From: JAEUMW01 sp039807745
Lineage (GTDB): Bacteria; Pseudomonadota; Gammaproteobacteria; Burkholderiales; JAEUMW01
DNA: 29,948 nucleotides
Reading direction: 5' to 3'
Assembly (NCBI GenBank): GCA_039807745.1
Contig: JBDHRV010000025.1
Location: forward strand, 1 to 29,948
The position numbers were made by a program, and so were the translations under genes. Of this stretch, positions 1 to 7,438 are shown one piece after another. Under the pieces are notes generated by a model, which was given only the letters and a program-made list of their open reading frames with translations, was not told the origin of the DNA and did not search any database. Numbering within the stretch: the stretch's first letter is position 1; each line of letters starts with the position of its first letter.

Positions 1-33
1 GATGTTCCAGCGCGTGCTTCGCGGTGCGCTCAT
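1..33 (-). CDS. Possible start of a gene cut by the left edge
   Basis: An ATG at 33-31 on the minus strand is preceded by GAGG five bases upstream, a reasonable ribosome binding site. Only 11 codons (MSAPRSTRWNI) remain before the window ends. Nothing in them can be recognised. The same frame is open upstream of the ATG, so this could also be the inside of a longer gene created by the rearrangement that broke the cysK-like gene at 56-112. The sulfur context makes a sulfate permease or cysteine-pathway gene possible, but the residues do not show it. Confidence 0.2.
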   Translation of the reverse strand, partial: MSAPRSTRWNI

Positions 34-55
34 GGCAACCTCGCTGTGGTCGGGG

Positions 56-112
56 TCATGCAGCAAGCGTGTGCCCGATGGAGTGCGAGTTGTCTTCGTA
101 CCAGCTAGACAT
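56..112 (-). pseudogene. cysK: 5' stump of a cysteine synthase (cysK-like) gene
   Basis: The frame reads MSSWYEDNSHSIGHTLAA and then stops. The first 15 residues match the start of O-acetylserine sulfhydrylase A, where the family has EDNS followed by IGxTPLVRL. The match ends exactly at IGHT, where PLVRL should follow; none of the three frames downstream continues a CysK sequence. The start is well formed, with GGGAG about 7 bases ahead of the ATG, and lies 65 bases after the sbp stop on the same strand. The start of a real cysK therefore seems to have been joined to unrelated DNA. CysK would make cysteine from O-acetylserine and the sulfide produced by the neighbouring pathway, so the position is logical. 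A chance 15-residue match is unlikely but not excluded. Confidence 0.5.
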
Positions 113-177
113 GATGTTCTCCCGTGAAAGATGCGAAGGTGACGACTGGCGCCACCTGCGTCCGAGCAACGCGAAGA

Positions 178-1173
178 TTACTTGGCCTGGTAGATCTGGT
201 CGAAGATGCCGCCGTCCCCGAAATAGGTCTTCTGTGCCTTCTGCCACCCGCCGAACACGTCGTCGATGGTGAAGAGGTTGACCTTGGGAAACGTGCTGAC
301 GTACTTCGCCGCCACCTTGGCGTCACGCGGGCGATAGAAGTGCTTGCCGGCGATGTCCTGACCCTCGTCGGAATAGAGATGCTGGAGATAGGACTCAGCG
401 ACCTTGCGCGTACCACGCTTGTCCGCGACCTTGTCGACGAGCGTCACCGGCGGCTCGGCGAGGATGCTGACCGACGGCACGACGATCTCGAACTTCTCCG
501 GCCCGAGTTCCTTCACCGCCAGGAACGCCTCGTTCTCCCAGGAGATGAAGACATCGCCGATGCCGCGCTCGGTGAAGGTGGTCGTCGAACCGCGCGCGCC
601 CGAGTCGAGCACCGGTACGTTCTTGTAAAGCGCCGCGACGAACGCCTTCGCCTTGTCCTCGCTGCCGTACTTCTTTATTGCATAACCCCACGCCGCGAGA
701 AAGTTCCAGCGCGCCCCGCCCGAAGTCTTGGGGTTGGGCGTAATCACGGCGACCCCCGGTTTCACGAGATCGTCCCAGTCCTTGATGTGCTTGGGGTTGC
801 CCTTGCGCACCAGGAACACGATCGTGGACGTGTAGGGGGCGCTGTTATGAGGCAACCGCTTCTGCCAGTCCTCCGGCAGAAGTTTGCCCTTCGCTGCGAT
901 CTCGTCGATGTCGTAGGCGAGAGCGAGCGTGACGACGTCGGCCTCGAGGCCGTCGATTACGGCGCGCGCCTGCTTGCCGGAGCCGCCGTGCGAGGCCCGG
1001 ATGCTCACCTGCTCGCCCGTCTTGGCCTTCCAGGCCTTGGCAAAGGCAGCATTGAAATCCTGATACAGCTCGCGCGTCGGATCGTACGACACGTTGAGGA
1101 TGTTGGTCTCGGCGAGCACCGGCAGCGACAGCGCGAGCGCGATCACGAGCAGCAGCACATTCTTGAGCTTCAT
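178..1173 (-). CDS. sbp: Sulfate ABC transporter, periplasmic sulfate-binding protein
   Basis: 331 residues, the usual length for Sbp/CysP. An N-terminal signal peptide (residues 1-21, MKLKNVLLLVIALALSLPVLA, cleavage after LA) sends it to the periplasm, where it binds sulfate or thiosulfate and delivers it to the CysTWA permease. Family hallmarks follow in order: LNVSYDPTRELYQDFN near 26-41, ASHGGSGKQ near 60, TPNPKTSGGARWNFLAAWGY in the middle, and GARGSTTTFTERGIGDV around residue 195. The start has GGAGATCGC directly upstream. It follows cobA/SUMT by 194 bases but has its own promoter and a likely CysB site, so it is probably induced by sulfur limitation. No permease genes follow; the DNA downstream holds only a cysK-like stump, so the rest of the transporter must lie beyond the edge or elsewhere. 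Confidence 0.95.
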   Translation of the reverse strand: MKLKNVLLLVIALALSLPVLAETNILNVSYDPTRELYQDFNAAFAKAWKAKTGEQVSIRASHGGSGKQARAVIDGLEADVVTLALAYDIDEIAAKGKLLPEDWQKRLPHNSAPYTSTIVFLVRKGNPKHIKDWDDLVKPGVAVITPNPKTSGGARWNFLAAWGYAIKKYGSEDKAKAFVAALYKNVPVLDSGARGSTTTFTERGIGDVFISWENEAFLAVKELGPEKFEIVVPSVSILAEPPVTLVDKVADKRGTRKVAESYLQHLYSDEGQDIAGKHFYRPRDAKVAAKYVSTFPKVNLFTIDDVFGGWQKAQKTYFGDGGIFDQIYQAK

Positions 1174-1247
1174 GCGATCTCCGTTTGACTAAAGTACGAG
1201 GGTGGAGGGGCGCGGGCGACCGTTGCCGCCCTGCGCCGACGCCCAGG

Positions 1248-1300
1248 ACTATAGCCGTGCGATGACGGAGCGCTAACGAATATAAATCTATTTCTTTATG
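1248..1300 (-). promoter_or_regulatory. sbp promoter with candidate CysB-binding AT-rich block
   Basis: On the minus strand a -10 TATAGT (1253-1248) lies 17 bases from a weak -35 TTAGCG (1276-1271). A strikingly AT-rich block at 1274-1300 overlaps and extends upstream of the -35, in DNA that is otherwise GC-rich. CysB-type LysR activators bind AT-rich stretches just upstream of weak -35 boxes, and sbp is a classic CysB target. The boxes are seen directly; CysB control is inferred. Confidence 0.5.
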
Positions 1301-1367
1301 CGCTTTCGAATGCGCGAACGCAGGCCGCAGATGTGGAGGGACGACGACAACGGGGAGTGGCGCCGTC

Positions 1368-2135
1368 TCAGGCGAGACGGGTGCGCGGCAAAAGGATCTC
1401 GATCGGATCGGCTTCGATGGAACGGGACGCTGGCGGAGCGAACACTTCGCCCAACATGATCAACGCCGGTCCGGTGATGCCCTGTTCGGCCGCGAGATGG
1501 AGTTCGGACAGGGCGAGATGGAATTCGCGCATGCCCGGCAGCGAGGCATTCTCAACCACCCGAACGGGTGTGGCGGGCGACATGCCCCGATCGAGCAGCG
1601 AGCGTGCAATCGCAGCCGCCTGTCCGACTCCCATGTACAGGACGGACGTGTCCGCACCGAGGACCGCCGGCGCCCAGTCGCTCTCTTCTTCCTCTGTGCC
1701 GACGCGGGGGGTGGCGAAGGTCACGGAGCGGGCCAGGCCGCGACGCGTGAGTGAAACGCCCATCTGTGCGCTCGCCGCCAGCGCGGCGGTGACCCCGGGC
1801 ACGATCTCACAGGCGATACCGGCTGCCTCGAGCGCGGCGATCTCCTCCTGAGCCCGTCCGAACAGCATCGGATCGCCGCCTTTCAGCCGCACGACCACAT
1901 CGTGCTTGCGCGCCGCATCGATCAGACGCTTGTTGATGAACCGTTGCGCAGTCGAGCGCTTGCCGCAGCGCTTGCCCACCGCGATCTTCTCCGCGCTGCG
2001 GGCGAGCGCCACCGTATCGGGATGCACCAGGGCATCGTGGAAGACGATTTCGGCGCGCTCGAGCAGCCGCGCCGCACGCAGGGTGATGAGATCCGGCGCA
2101 CCAGGACCGGCACCGACGAGGTAGACCTTGCCCAT
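1368..2135 (-). CDS. cobA: Uroporphyrinogen-III C-methyltransferase (siroheme pathway)
   Basis: 255 residues, a single SUMT domain. It methylates uroporphyrinogen III twice using S-adenosylmethionine to give precorrin-2, the precursor of the siroheme that the CysI reductase upstream needs. Motifs: the glycine-rich loop VGAGPGAPDLITLRA (7-21), RLKGGDPMLFGR (83-94), EIVPGVTAA (110-118) and SLTRRG (128-133). The CysG N-terminal oxidase/ferrochelatase domain is absent, so a separate enzyme must finish siroheme. It starts 5 bases after the cysN stop and is therefore the last gene of the cysIHDN operon. A perfect 7-bp inverted repeat (1363-1369 with 1374-1380) spans the stop codon but has no T-run. 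The symbol could equally be the cysG methylase portion; function is secure, naming is convention. Confidence 0.93.
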   Translation of the reverse strand: MGKVYLVGAGPGAPDLITLRAARLLERAEIVFHDALVHPDTVALARSAEKIAVGKRCGKRSTAQRFINKRLIDAARKHDVVVRLKGGDPMLFGRAQEEIAALEAAGIACEIVPGVTAALAASAQMGVSLTRRGLARSVTFATPRVGTEEEESDWAPAVLGADTSVLYMGVGQAAAIARSLLDRGMSPATPVRVVENASLPGMREFHLALSELHLAAEQGITGPALIMLGEVFAPPASRSIEADPIEILLPRTRLA

Positions 2136-2140
2136 CGACC

Positions 2141-3415
2141 TTAACCCTCGATCATTCCGGCAGCGAGCGTGTTGTTGGTGGTCTCGTCGATGAGGATGAA
2201 GCTGCCGGTCGCCCGGTTCGTTGCGTAAGGGTCAACGAACAGGGGTTGCAGCGTCCTGATCGCGACACGCGCAATCTCGTTGAACCGGACACTGGTGGCG
2301 GGATGGCGCTCCAAAGTGTTCACGTCGACCCGGTATTCGATCGCCCTGATGAGCGCCTTGGCCGTGCGGGTCGTGTGCTTGACGAGATACTTGCGTGCCA
2401 GGTCGAGCGGCTGGGCGTCGAACCAGCAGATGCGGGCCGCGAATTCCTGCGTCACCCGGGGCAGATCGTCCGACTTCACGATCATGTCGCCACGCGAGAC
2501 GTCCAGCGGGCTGTCGAGGGTGAGTTGCACCGACTGCGGCGCCGCCGCGCGGGTCAGCTCGCCATCCAGCGTGACGATCTGCGCGACGTGACTCGTCAAT
2601 CCGGACGGCAGCGCGGTGACCTCGTCTCCCACCTGGATGGCGCCCGACTCGATTCGGCCGGCGTAGCCGCGAAAGTCGTGACAGGCTTCTTCTTGCGGTC
2701 GGCACACCCACTGCACGGGAAAGCGGAAGTCGCGCTCGTTGATGTCGTGGGCGATCTCCACGCTCTCCAGATACTCCATCAGCGTGGGACCGCGATACCA
2801 ATCGAGGTTGTCGCCCCGCTCCACCACCATGTCGCCGTGAAGCGCAGACATCGGGAGGTACCCAATGTCGCGCAGCCCCAGCCCTTCCGCGAACGAGCCG
2901 AACTCGCCCCGAATCGTTTCGAACACATCCCGCGACCAGCCGACCAGGTCCATCTTGTTCACCGCCACCACGAGGTGCGGGATGCCGACCAGGCTCGCGA
3001 GAAAGGCGTGGCGCCGCGACTGGGTCAGCACACCCTTGCGCGCGTCGATGAGGATGACCGCGAGATTGGCGGTGGAGGCCCCGGTCACCATGTTGCGAGT
3101 GTACTGCTCGTGGCCGGGCGTGTCGGCGATGATGAACTTGCGCCGCGGCGTCGCGAAGTATCTGTAGGCGACGTCTATGGTGATGCCCTGCTCGCGCTCC
3201 GCCTGCAGGCCGTCTGTGAGCAGCGCAAGGTCCACGCCGTTCGCGCCCCGCTTCTGCGTGGTCTTCTGGAGTGCGTGCAGCTGGTCCTCGAAGATCGCCT
3301 TCGAATCGTGCAGCAGCCGACCGATCAGGGTGCTCTTGCCATCGTCGACGCTGCCAGCCGTGATGAAGCGCAGGAGCTCGCTCGCGCGAAACGAGACGGA
3401 CTCGAACGCGGACAT
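2141..3415 (-). CDS. cysN: Sulfate adenylyltransferase subunit 1 (GTPase subunit)
   Basis: 424 residues. Subunit 1 of ATP sulfurylase uses GTP hydrolysis to drive formation of adenosine 5'-phosphosulfate (APS) from ATP and sulfate, in complex with CysD. The EF-Tu-like GTPase motifs are intact: GSVDDGKST P-loop (21-29), DTPGHEQY (98-105) and NKMD (153-156), followed by beta-barrel domains that end with VDPYATNRATGSFILID. The frame stays open upstream, but the true start is the ATG at 3415, which overlaps the cysD stop by one base (TGATG) and begins with the usual MSAFESVSFRASELLRF. There is no fused CysC (APS kinase) domain at the C terminus, unlike CysNC proteins. This fits the APS-reductase type of CysH found in the same operon. 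Confidence 0.96.
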   Translation of the reverse strand: MSAFESVSFRASELLRFITAGSVDDGKSTLIGRLLHDSKAIFEDQLHALQKTTQKRGANGVDLALLTDGLQAEREQGITIDVAYRYFATPRRKFIIADTPGHEQYTRNMVTGASTANLAVILIDARKGVLTQSRRHAFLASLVGIPHLVVAVNKMDLVGWSRDVFETIRGEFGSFAEGLGLRDIGYLPMSALHGDMVVERGDNLDWYRGPTLMEYLESVEIAHDINERDFRFPVQWVCRPQEEACHDFRGYAGRIESGAIQVGDEVTALPSGLTSHVAQIVTLDGELTRAAAPQSVQLTLDSPLDVSRGDMIVKSDDLPRVTQEFAARICWFDAQPLDLARKYLVKHTTRTAKALIRAIEYRVDVNTLERHPATSVRFNEIARVAIRTLQPLFVDPYATNRATGSFILIDETTNNTLAAGMIEG

Positions 3416-4386
3416 CAGAAGTAACCTTCCTTTTTCCGCAGCTCCATCGATGCGTCCGACGTCTGATCGTCCATGCGCGTGGCGCCGCGCTCGGTGATGC
3501 GCGTCGTCGCCGTCTCGGCGATGATGTCGATCAGCGTCGCGGCGGAGGACTCGACCGGACATGTGCAGGTGATGTCGCCGACCGTACGGAAGCGCACCGA
3601 CAGCGTCTGCGCGGTCTCGCCGGCCTTCGGCGGTGTGATCGGCGTCACCGGCGCGAGCTGCCCCAATCGGCGGACCACCTCGCGCGGATGCGCGAAATAG
3701 ATGCTCGGAATGGCGAGCCTCTCGCGCGCGATGTACTGCCACACGTCGAGCTCGGTCCAGTTGCTGATCGGAAATACGCGCATGTTCTCGCCGGGGTGCA
3801 CCCGCGTATTGTAAAGGCTCCAGAGCTCCGGGCGCTGATTTTTGGGATCCCACTGACCGAATTCGTCACGGAAGGAGAAGATGCGCTCCTTGGCACGCGC
3901 CTTCTCCTCGTCGCGCCGCGCCCCGCCGATGCAGGCATCGAAGTGGAACTCAGCGATCGCGTCGAGCAGCGTCACCGACTGATGGACGTTGCGGCTCTCG
4001 TCGGAGCGCTTCAACACGACCCGACCGGTGCGGATCGAATCCTCGACCGAGCGCACGATCAACCGTTCGCCGAGATCCGCGGCGCGGCGATCGCGAAACT
4101 CGATCACCTCGGGAAAGTTATGACCGGTGTCGATGTGGAGCAGCGGAAAGGGGAAGCGCCCCGGACGAAACGCCTTCTCGGCAATCCGCAGGAGCACGAT
4201 GGAGTCCTTGCCGCCGGAGAAGAGCAGCGCCGGATTGCGGCACTCGGCAGCAACTTCGCGCAGGATATGAATCGCCTCGCTCTCCAGCACGTCGAGGTGG
4301 CTCAACGCCGCACCCGGCCCCTTCCGCGCCGTTGCCGCGGAGGGTTGCGCCAGCATGCCGATCTCTTGCACGTCGACCGCTTTCAT
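3415..4386 (-). CDS. cysD: Sulfate adenylyltransferase subunit 2
   Basis: 323 residues. The catalytic subunit of ATP sulfurylase; it is a PP-loop ATP pyrophosphatase that joins sulfate to AMP. The PP-loop SGGKDS is at 57-62, followed by PLLHIDTGHNFPEVIEFRD near 81-99 and the conserved RDEEKARAKERIFSFRDEFG and PKNQRPELW segments. The start chosen (ATG at 4386) overlaps the cysH stop by four bases (ATGA), typical of translational coupling; the longer open frame upstream is only a shadow of cysH. About 25 N-terminal residues precede the conserved LSHLDVLESEAIHI start of the family, slightly more than in E. coli. It is co-transcribed with cysH and cysN. Confidence 0.96.
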   Translation of the reverse strand: MKAVDVQEIGMLAQPSAATARKGPGAALSHLDVLESEAIHILREVAAECRNPALLFSGGKDSIVLLRIAEKAFRPGRFPFPLLHIDTGHNFPEVIEFRDRRAADLGERLIVRSVEDSIRTGRVVLKRSDESRNVHQSVTLLDAIAEFHFDACIGGARRDEEKARAKERIFSFRDEFGQWDPKNQRPELWSLYNTRVHPGENMRVFPISNWTELDVWQYIARERLAIPSIYFAHPREVVRRLGQLAPVTPITPPKAGETAQTLSVRFRTVGDITCTCPVESSAATLIDIIAETATTRITERGATRMDDQTSDASMELRKKEGYF

Positions 4387-5135
4387 GACGTGACCTTGTC
4401 GTCGATCTGTGCCGGACTCGTTTGCGCGGCGGAGATCGTCACGCGCGCGGTCGCAAACCGTGCGACGTGCAGACCGCACTCCTTGCCCGCGGGATCTTCC
4501 CACCACCAGCGGCCGGCGCGTTCGTCCTCGCCCACCGTGATGGCACGCGTGCACGGCGCGCAGCCGATGCTGGCGTAGCCCGCGTCGTGCAAGGTGTTGT
4601 ACGGAAGCTCGTGCTCGTGGATGTACGCCCACACCTCCTTGCGCGTCCAGTCGGCCAAGGGGTTGAATTTCTGGAGTCCGTGCTCCTGATCGAACTCGCT
4701 CACCGCGATCGCCGCACGCGTGGGACTTTGCTCCCGCCGCAGACCGGTGATCCACGCGCGCTTGCCGGCAAGCGCGCGCCGCAAGGGACGCACCTTGCGC
4801 ACCTCGCAGCACCCTTTGCGCAGCTCGACGCTGTCGAAGAAGGCATTCGCGCCGTGCGCCGCGGCAAACGCTTCGAGCTCCGCCCCATCCGGGTAGAAGA
4901 CGCGGATCGGCAGATCATAGCGATCCGCGAGCTCGCGCATCAGCGCATGCGTCGGCTCGGGCAAACGTCCGGTGTCGAGCGTGAAGATCTCTATGCCCGG
5001 CGCGTGCTGCGCGATGAGATCGGTCATTACCACGTCCTCGGCGCCGAAGCTGTTCGCAAACGCTGCCGGCAGGTACCGCTGACCGATCTGCTCGAGCAGG
5101 GTCGAAACGTTCAGAACTTTCTCATGCAGATTCAT
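4383..5135 (-). CDS. cysH: Phosphoadenylyl/adenylyl-sulfate reductase, APS reductase type
   Basis: 250 residues. It reduces activated sulfate to sulfite using thioredoxin or glutaredoxin. The PP-loop fold is seen in NSFGAEDVVMTDLI (28-41) and FTLDTGRLPEPT (51-62). The catalytic cysteine is C220 in KECGLH. Two further cysteine pairs, C109-C110 in KGCCEVRK and C192/C195 in GCAPC, are the ligands of the [4Fe-4S] cluster that marks APS reductases; the E. coli PAPS-specific enzyme lacks them. So the substrate is most likely APS, and no APS kinase is needed for assimilation, consistent with no cysC in the operon. The start has GGAG upstream (GTGGAGACAGAGAA) and lies 22 bases after the cysI stop. 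Confidence 0.95.
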   Translation of the reverse strand: MNLHEKVLNVSTLLEQIGQRYLPAAFANSFGAEDVVMTDLIAQHAPGIEIFTLDTGRLPEPTHALMRELADRYDLPIRVFYPDGAELEAFAAAHGANAFFDSVELRKGCCEVRKVRPLRRALAGKRAWITGLRREQSPTRAAIAVSEFDQEHGLQKFNPLADWTRKEVWAYIHEHELPYNTLHDAGYASIGCAPCTRAITVGEDERAGRWWWEDPAGKECGLHVARFATARVTISAAQTSPAQIDDKVTS

Positions 5136-5157
5136 TTCTCTGTCTCCACAGACTGAC

Positions 5158-7245
5158 TCATGCCGCCCGTGCCACCGCCGCCTTCGCGGGGGAACGTACG
5201 GCCGGCTTCGGCAGCGCCCCGGTCAGATCGAGGGTGGGCTCGCGCTGCAGGCAGTAATCCGCCACCGCCAGGGTCCATTCGTCGAGCGCCCGGAAGAACG
5301 GCGCCACGGTCGCATCGGTCATCGCTTCATCCGGTTGCGCCAGCGCATCGGCGAACGACGCGAGCTTCGCGGCGATGTCCCCACGCTCGGGCAGGCGTTC
5401 GGCGATCTCCGCTGCCAGGGCCTTGAGGTCATCCTGCTTGCGCCCGCCCGCGATCTGCGCAAGGGCCTGGCCTACGCTGCGCGCGATCGCCTCGGCACAC
5501 TTCGCGGCTTCCGCGTACTTGCGCTGGAAGAAGAGCGCGTCCCGATACTCCCGCTCATGCGCGGCCTCGAAGAAGTTGGCACCGGCGGTCACCTGGCTCG
5601 CGCCCGCGCACTCGCCGCCACCGAGTTGCAAAACCCGGAAGTCCGCGGTATCGCCGTGGTCGCGTGCGAGGTGTGCGGCCTCGTGCGCCTCGACCTGCGT
5701 CAAATCGGCGAGCAGGTCGCGCAGATACTGCTGGCCCTTGCGATGCGCCCAGTCGAAGAAGCGCTCCCCCGACGTGCCGTCGGTCGCGTACGCCTGCTGC
5801 ACGCGGTCGATCGCTGCCTGCACGCGCTGCGTCGGGACCGAAGGTCCTTTGATCGCAAGGCGACCGCCGCCAACGCCGCTGCCGCCGAAGTAGGTCTGAT
5901 AGTGCGGCACGAGCTTGCCGTGCAGGCGCTTGCCTTCGCCGTAGATGCCGATGTCGCCGGTCTCCGGCTGGGCGCAACCGTTGTGGCAACCGGAAACGCG
6001 AATTCGCAGATCGCCGCTGCCACCGCCGAGCTTCGGCGCGACGAGCGTCGATGAAGTGATTCCCAGGCGGCAGGTCGACGTGCCAGGGCACGCCACCACG
6101 TTGTCGCCCGCCTGCGGCAAGTCGAATCCGACCGCACGAATCGCACGCCGCACCGCCTCGACCTCTCGGCTCGGGACGTGCGGCAGCATGAGGTTCTGGT
6201 CCTGTGTCGTGCGCAGCTCAGGCAGACCGAACTGCTCCAGCAGATCGGCCAGGGCGCGCAAGTGCCGGGCACGCAGGTCGCCCAGCGGTATCGCGATCGG
6301 CACGACCACGAGTCCCGTCTGCTTCTGCGGAAACACCCGGCGCGGCGCACCCGGTCCCGGTGCTTCGCCGCTGGTACCGGCCTTCCACTCGCCGGTCGGA
6401 TACGATCGATTGGCCAGCCCTGCCCGCGTATGCGCCAGCTCTTCGCGGTACTTCTCGATGAAGCCTTCAGGACCGAATCGGTCGACCAGGAACTTGATGC
6501 GCGACTTGGCCCGCTTGATCCGGTCCGAGTAACGGTTGTGGAGTGCGATCAATGCCTCGATCACCATCAGGAGCTCGCGCTCCTCGACGAACGGTTCAAC
6601 CACAATCGCCTCGTGCGGCTTGTGGCCCAGTCCGCCGCCGGCGAGAACCTTGAACCCGAACCGATCGCCGTCACGCACGGCGACCACCGCAAGGTCGTGC
6701 AAAAGCCCCTGCGCGCAGTCAGCCTCGCAGCCGGAGAAGCTGATCTTGAACTTGCGCGGCATCTGCTGGTTGAGCGGATTGCGCAGGAAGTGCTGGACCG
6801 CGCCATCGACGAAGCGCGTGACGTCGACGTGCTCCTTCGGGCAAATGCCCGCGAGCGGACAGGCCGTGATGTTGCGGATCGTGTTGCCGCAAGCCTCGCG
6901 CGTCGTCAGCCCGAACGACGCAAGCGTCCCCAGGGCGGCCGGCACCTCCGCGAGCGGCACGTAGTAGACCTGCAGGTCCTGGCGCGTGGTGATGTGGGCG
7001 ACGCCGTTCTGTGAGTAGCGCTCGACGACCTCCGCCACACCGCGCAGCTGCCGCGCAGAGACGCGTCCGCCGGGGACCTTCACCCGGACCATGTGGACGC
7101 CTTCCTGGCGCTGGCCATAGACGCCCATCTGCAGGCGCGCAGCGGTGAACTTGTCGGGGTCCATGCCGCCACCGAGGAAGCTCTCGACTGCTGCGCCCAA
7201 TTGGCCGATCTCCTCGACGTTGGCAAGATTCTCCGGCAAAGACAT
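5158..7245 (-). CDS. cysI: Siroheme nitrite/sulfite reductase with C-terminal helical extension
   Basis: 695 residues, about 150 longer than usual single-chain assimilatory sulfite reductases of this group (around 550). It makes the six-electron reduction of sulfite to sulfide with siroheme and a [4Fe-4S] cluster. The expected cluster/siroheme cysteines are in the second half: C386 and C392 (ACPGTSTC), C420 and C424 (SGCHNGC). Unusually, the first half has the same spacing: C129 and C135 (ACPLAGIC), C173 and C177 (SGCEADC). Residues 535-695 form an extra region opening with LQLGGGECAGA, then charged and alanine-rich predicted helices that resemble HEPN-type extensions. It is the first gene of the cysIHDN-cobA operon. 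The start has AGGAG 9 bases upstream, with a leader of over 100 bases back to the control region shared with cysB. Sulfite rather than nitrite is favoured by the neighbours. Confidence 0.9.
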   Translation of the reverse strand: MSLPENLANVEEIGQLGAAVESFLGGGMDPDKFTAARLQMGVYGQRQEGVHMVRVKVPGGRVSARQLRGVAEVVERYSQNGVAHITTRQDLQVYYVPLAEVPAALGTLASFGLTTREACGNTIRNITACPLAGICPKEHVDVTRFVDGAVQHFLRNPLNQQMPRKFKISFSGCEADCAQGLLHDLAVVAVRDGDRFGFKVLAGGGLGHKPHEAIVVEPFVEERELLMVIEALIALHNRYSDRIKRAKSRIKFLVDRFGPEGFIEKYREELAHTRAGLANRSYPTGEWKAGTSGEAPGPGAPRRVFPQKQTGLVVVPIAIPLGDLRARHLRALADLLEQFGLPELRTTQDQNLMLPHVPSREVEAVRRAIRAVGFDLPQAGDNVVACPGTSTCRLGITSSTLVAPKLGGGSGDLRIRVSGCHNGCAQPETGDIGIYGEGKRLHGKLVPHYQTYFGGSGVGGGRLAIKGPSVPTQRVQAAIDRVQQAYATDGTSGERFFDWAHRKGQQYLRDLLADLTQVEAHEAAHLARDHGDTADFRVLQLGGGECAGASQVTAGANFFEAAHEREYRDALFFQRKYAEAAKCAEAIARSVGQALAQIAGGRKQDDLKALAAEIAERLPERGDIAAKLASFADALAQPDEAMTDATVAPFFRALDEWTLAVADYCLQREPTLDLTGALPKPAVRSPAKAAVARAA

Positions 7246-7390
7246 TCAGTAATTCTCCTGGTGCTTGAGCATCGCGAGAACGCGATCCCCGTGAGTTCAA
7301 GAGGGAGGTGGCAATATGCACTCGGGCATTTCCGGCGCGAGACCTGCCCTCCCCAAAATTGACCTGTGATGCTACCAGCGTCATCATTTC

Positions 7391-7423
7391 GGCCTTAAGA
7401 ATATTTAGGCCATTGTTTATATC
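7391..7423. promoter_or_regulatory. cysB/cysI shared control region with dyad operator and cysB promoter
   Basis: A 21-bp imperfect palindrome at 7391-7411 begins GGCCTTAAG and ends TTTAGGCC, with an AT-rich centre. A cysB promoter overlaps it: -35 TTAAGA (7395-7400), 17-base spacer, -10 TATATC (7418-7423). A LysR protein sitting on the dyad would cover its own promoter, the classic autorepression arrangement, and could activate cysI on the other strand. The transcript would start only about 9 bases before the cysB ATG, which agrees with the lack of a Shine-Dalgarno sequence there. The sequences are seen; the binding by CysB is inferred. Confidence 0.55.
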
Positions 7424-7438
7424 GGATTCGTATTTGCG

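Noticed and set aside
1363..1380. Hairpin over the cobA/SUMT stop as a terminator
   Set aside because: The 7-bp stem is perfect, but no T-run follows on the minus strand, so it is noted only within the gene entry.
2141..3853. Longer cysN start giving 570 residues
   Set aside because: The extra part is antiparallel to nothing useful and is only the shifted frame of cysD; the ATG at 3415 overlaps the cysD stop and gives the family N terminus.
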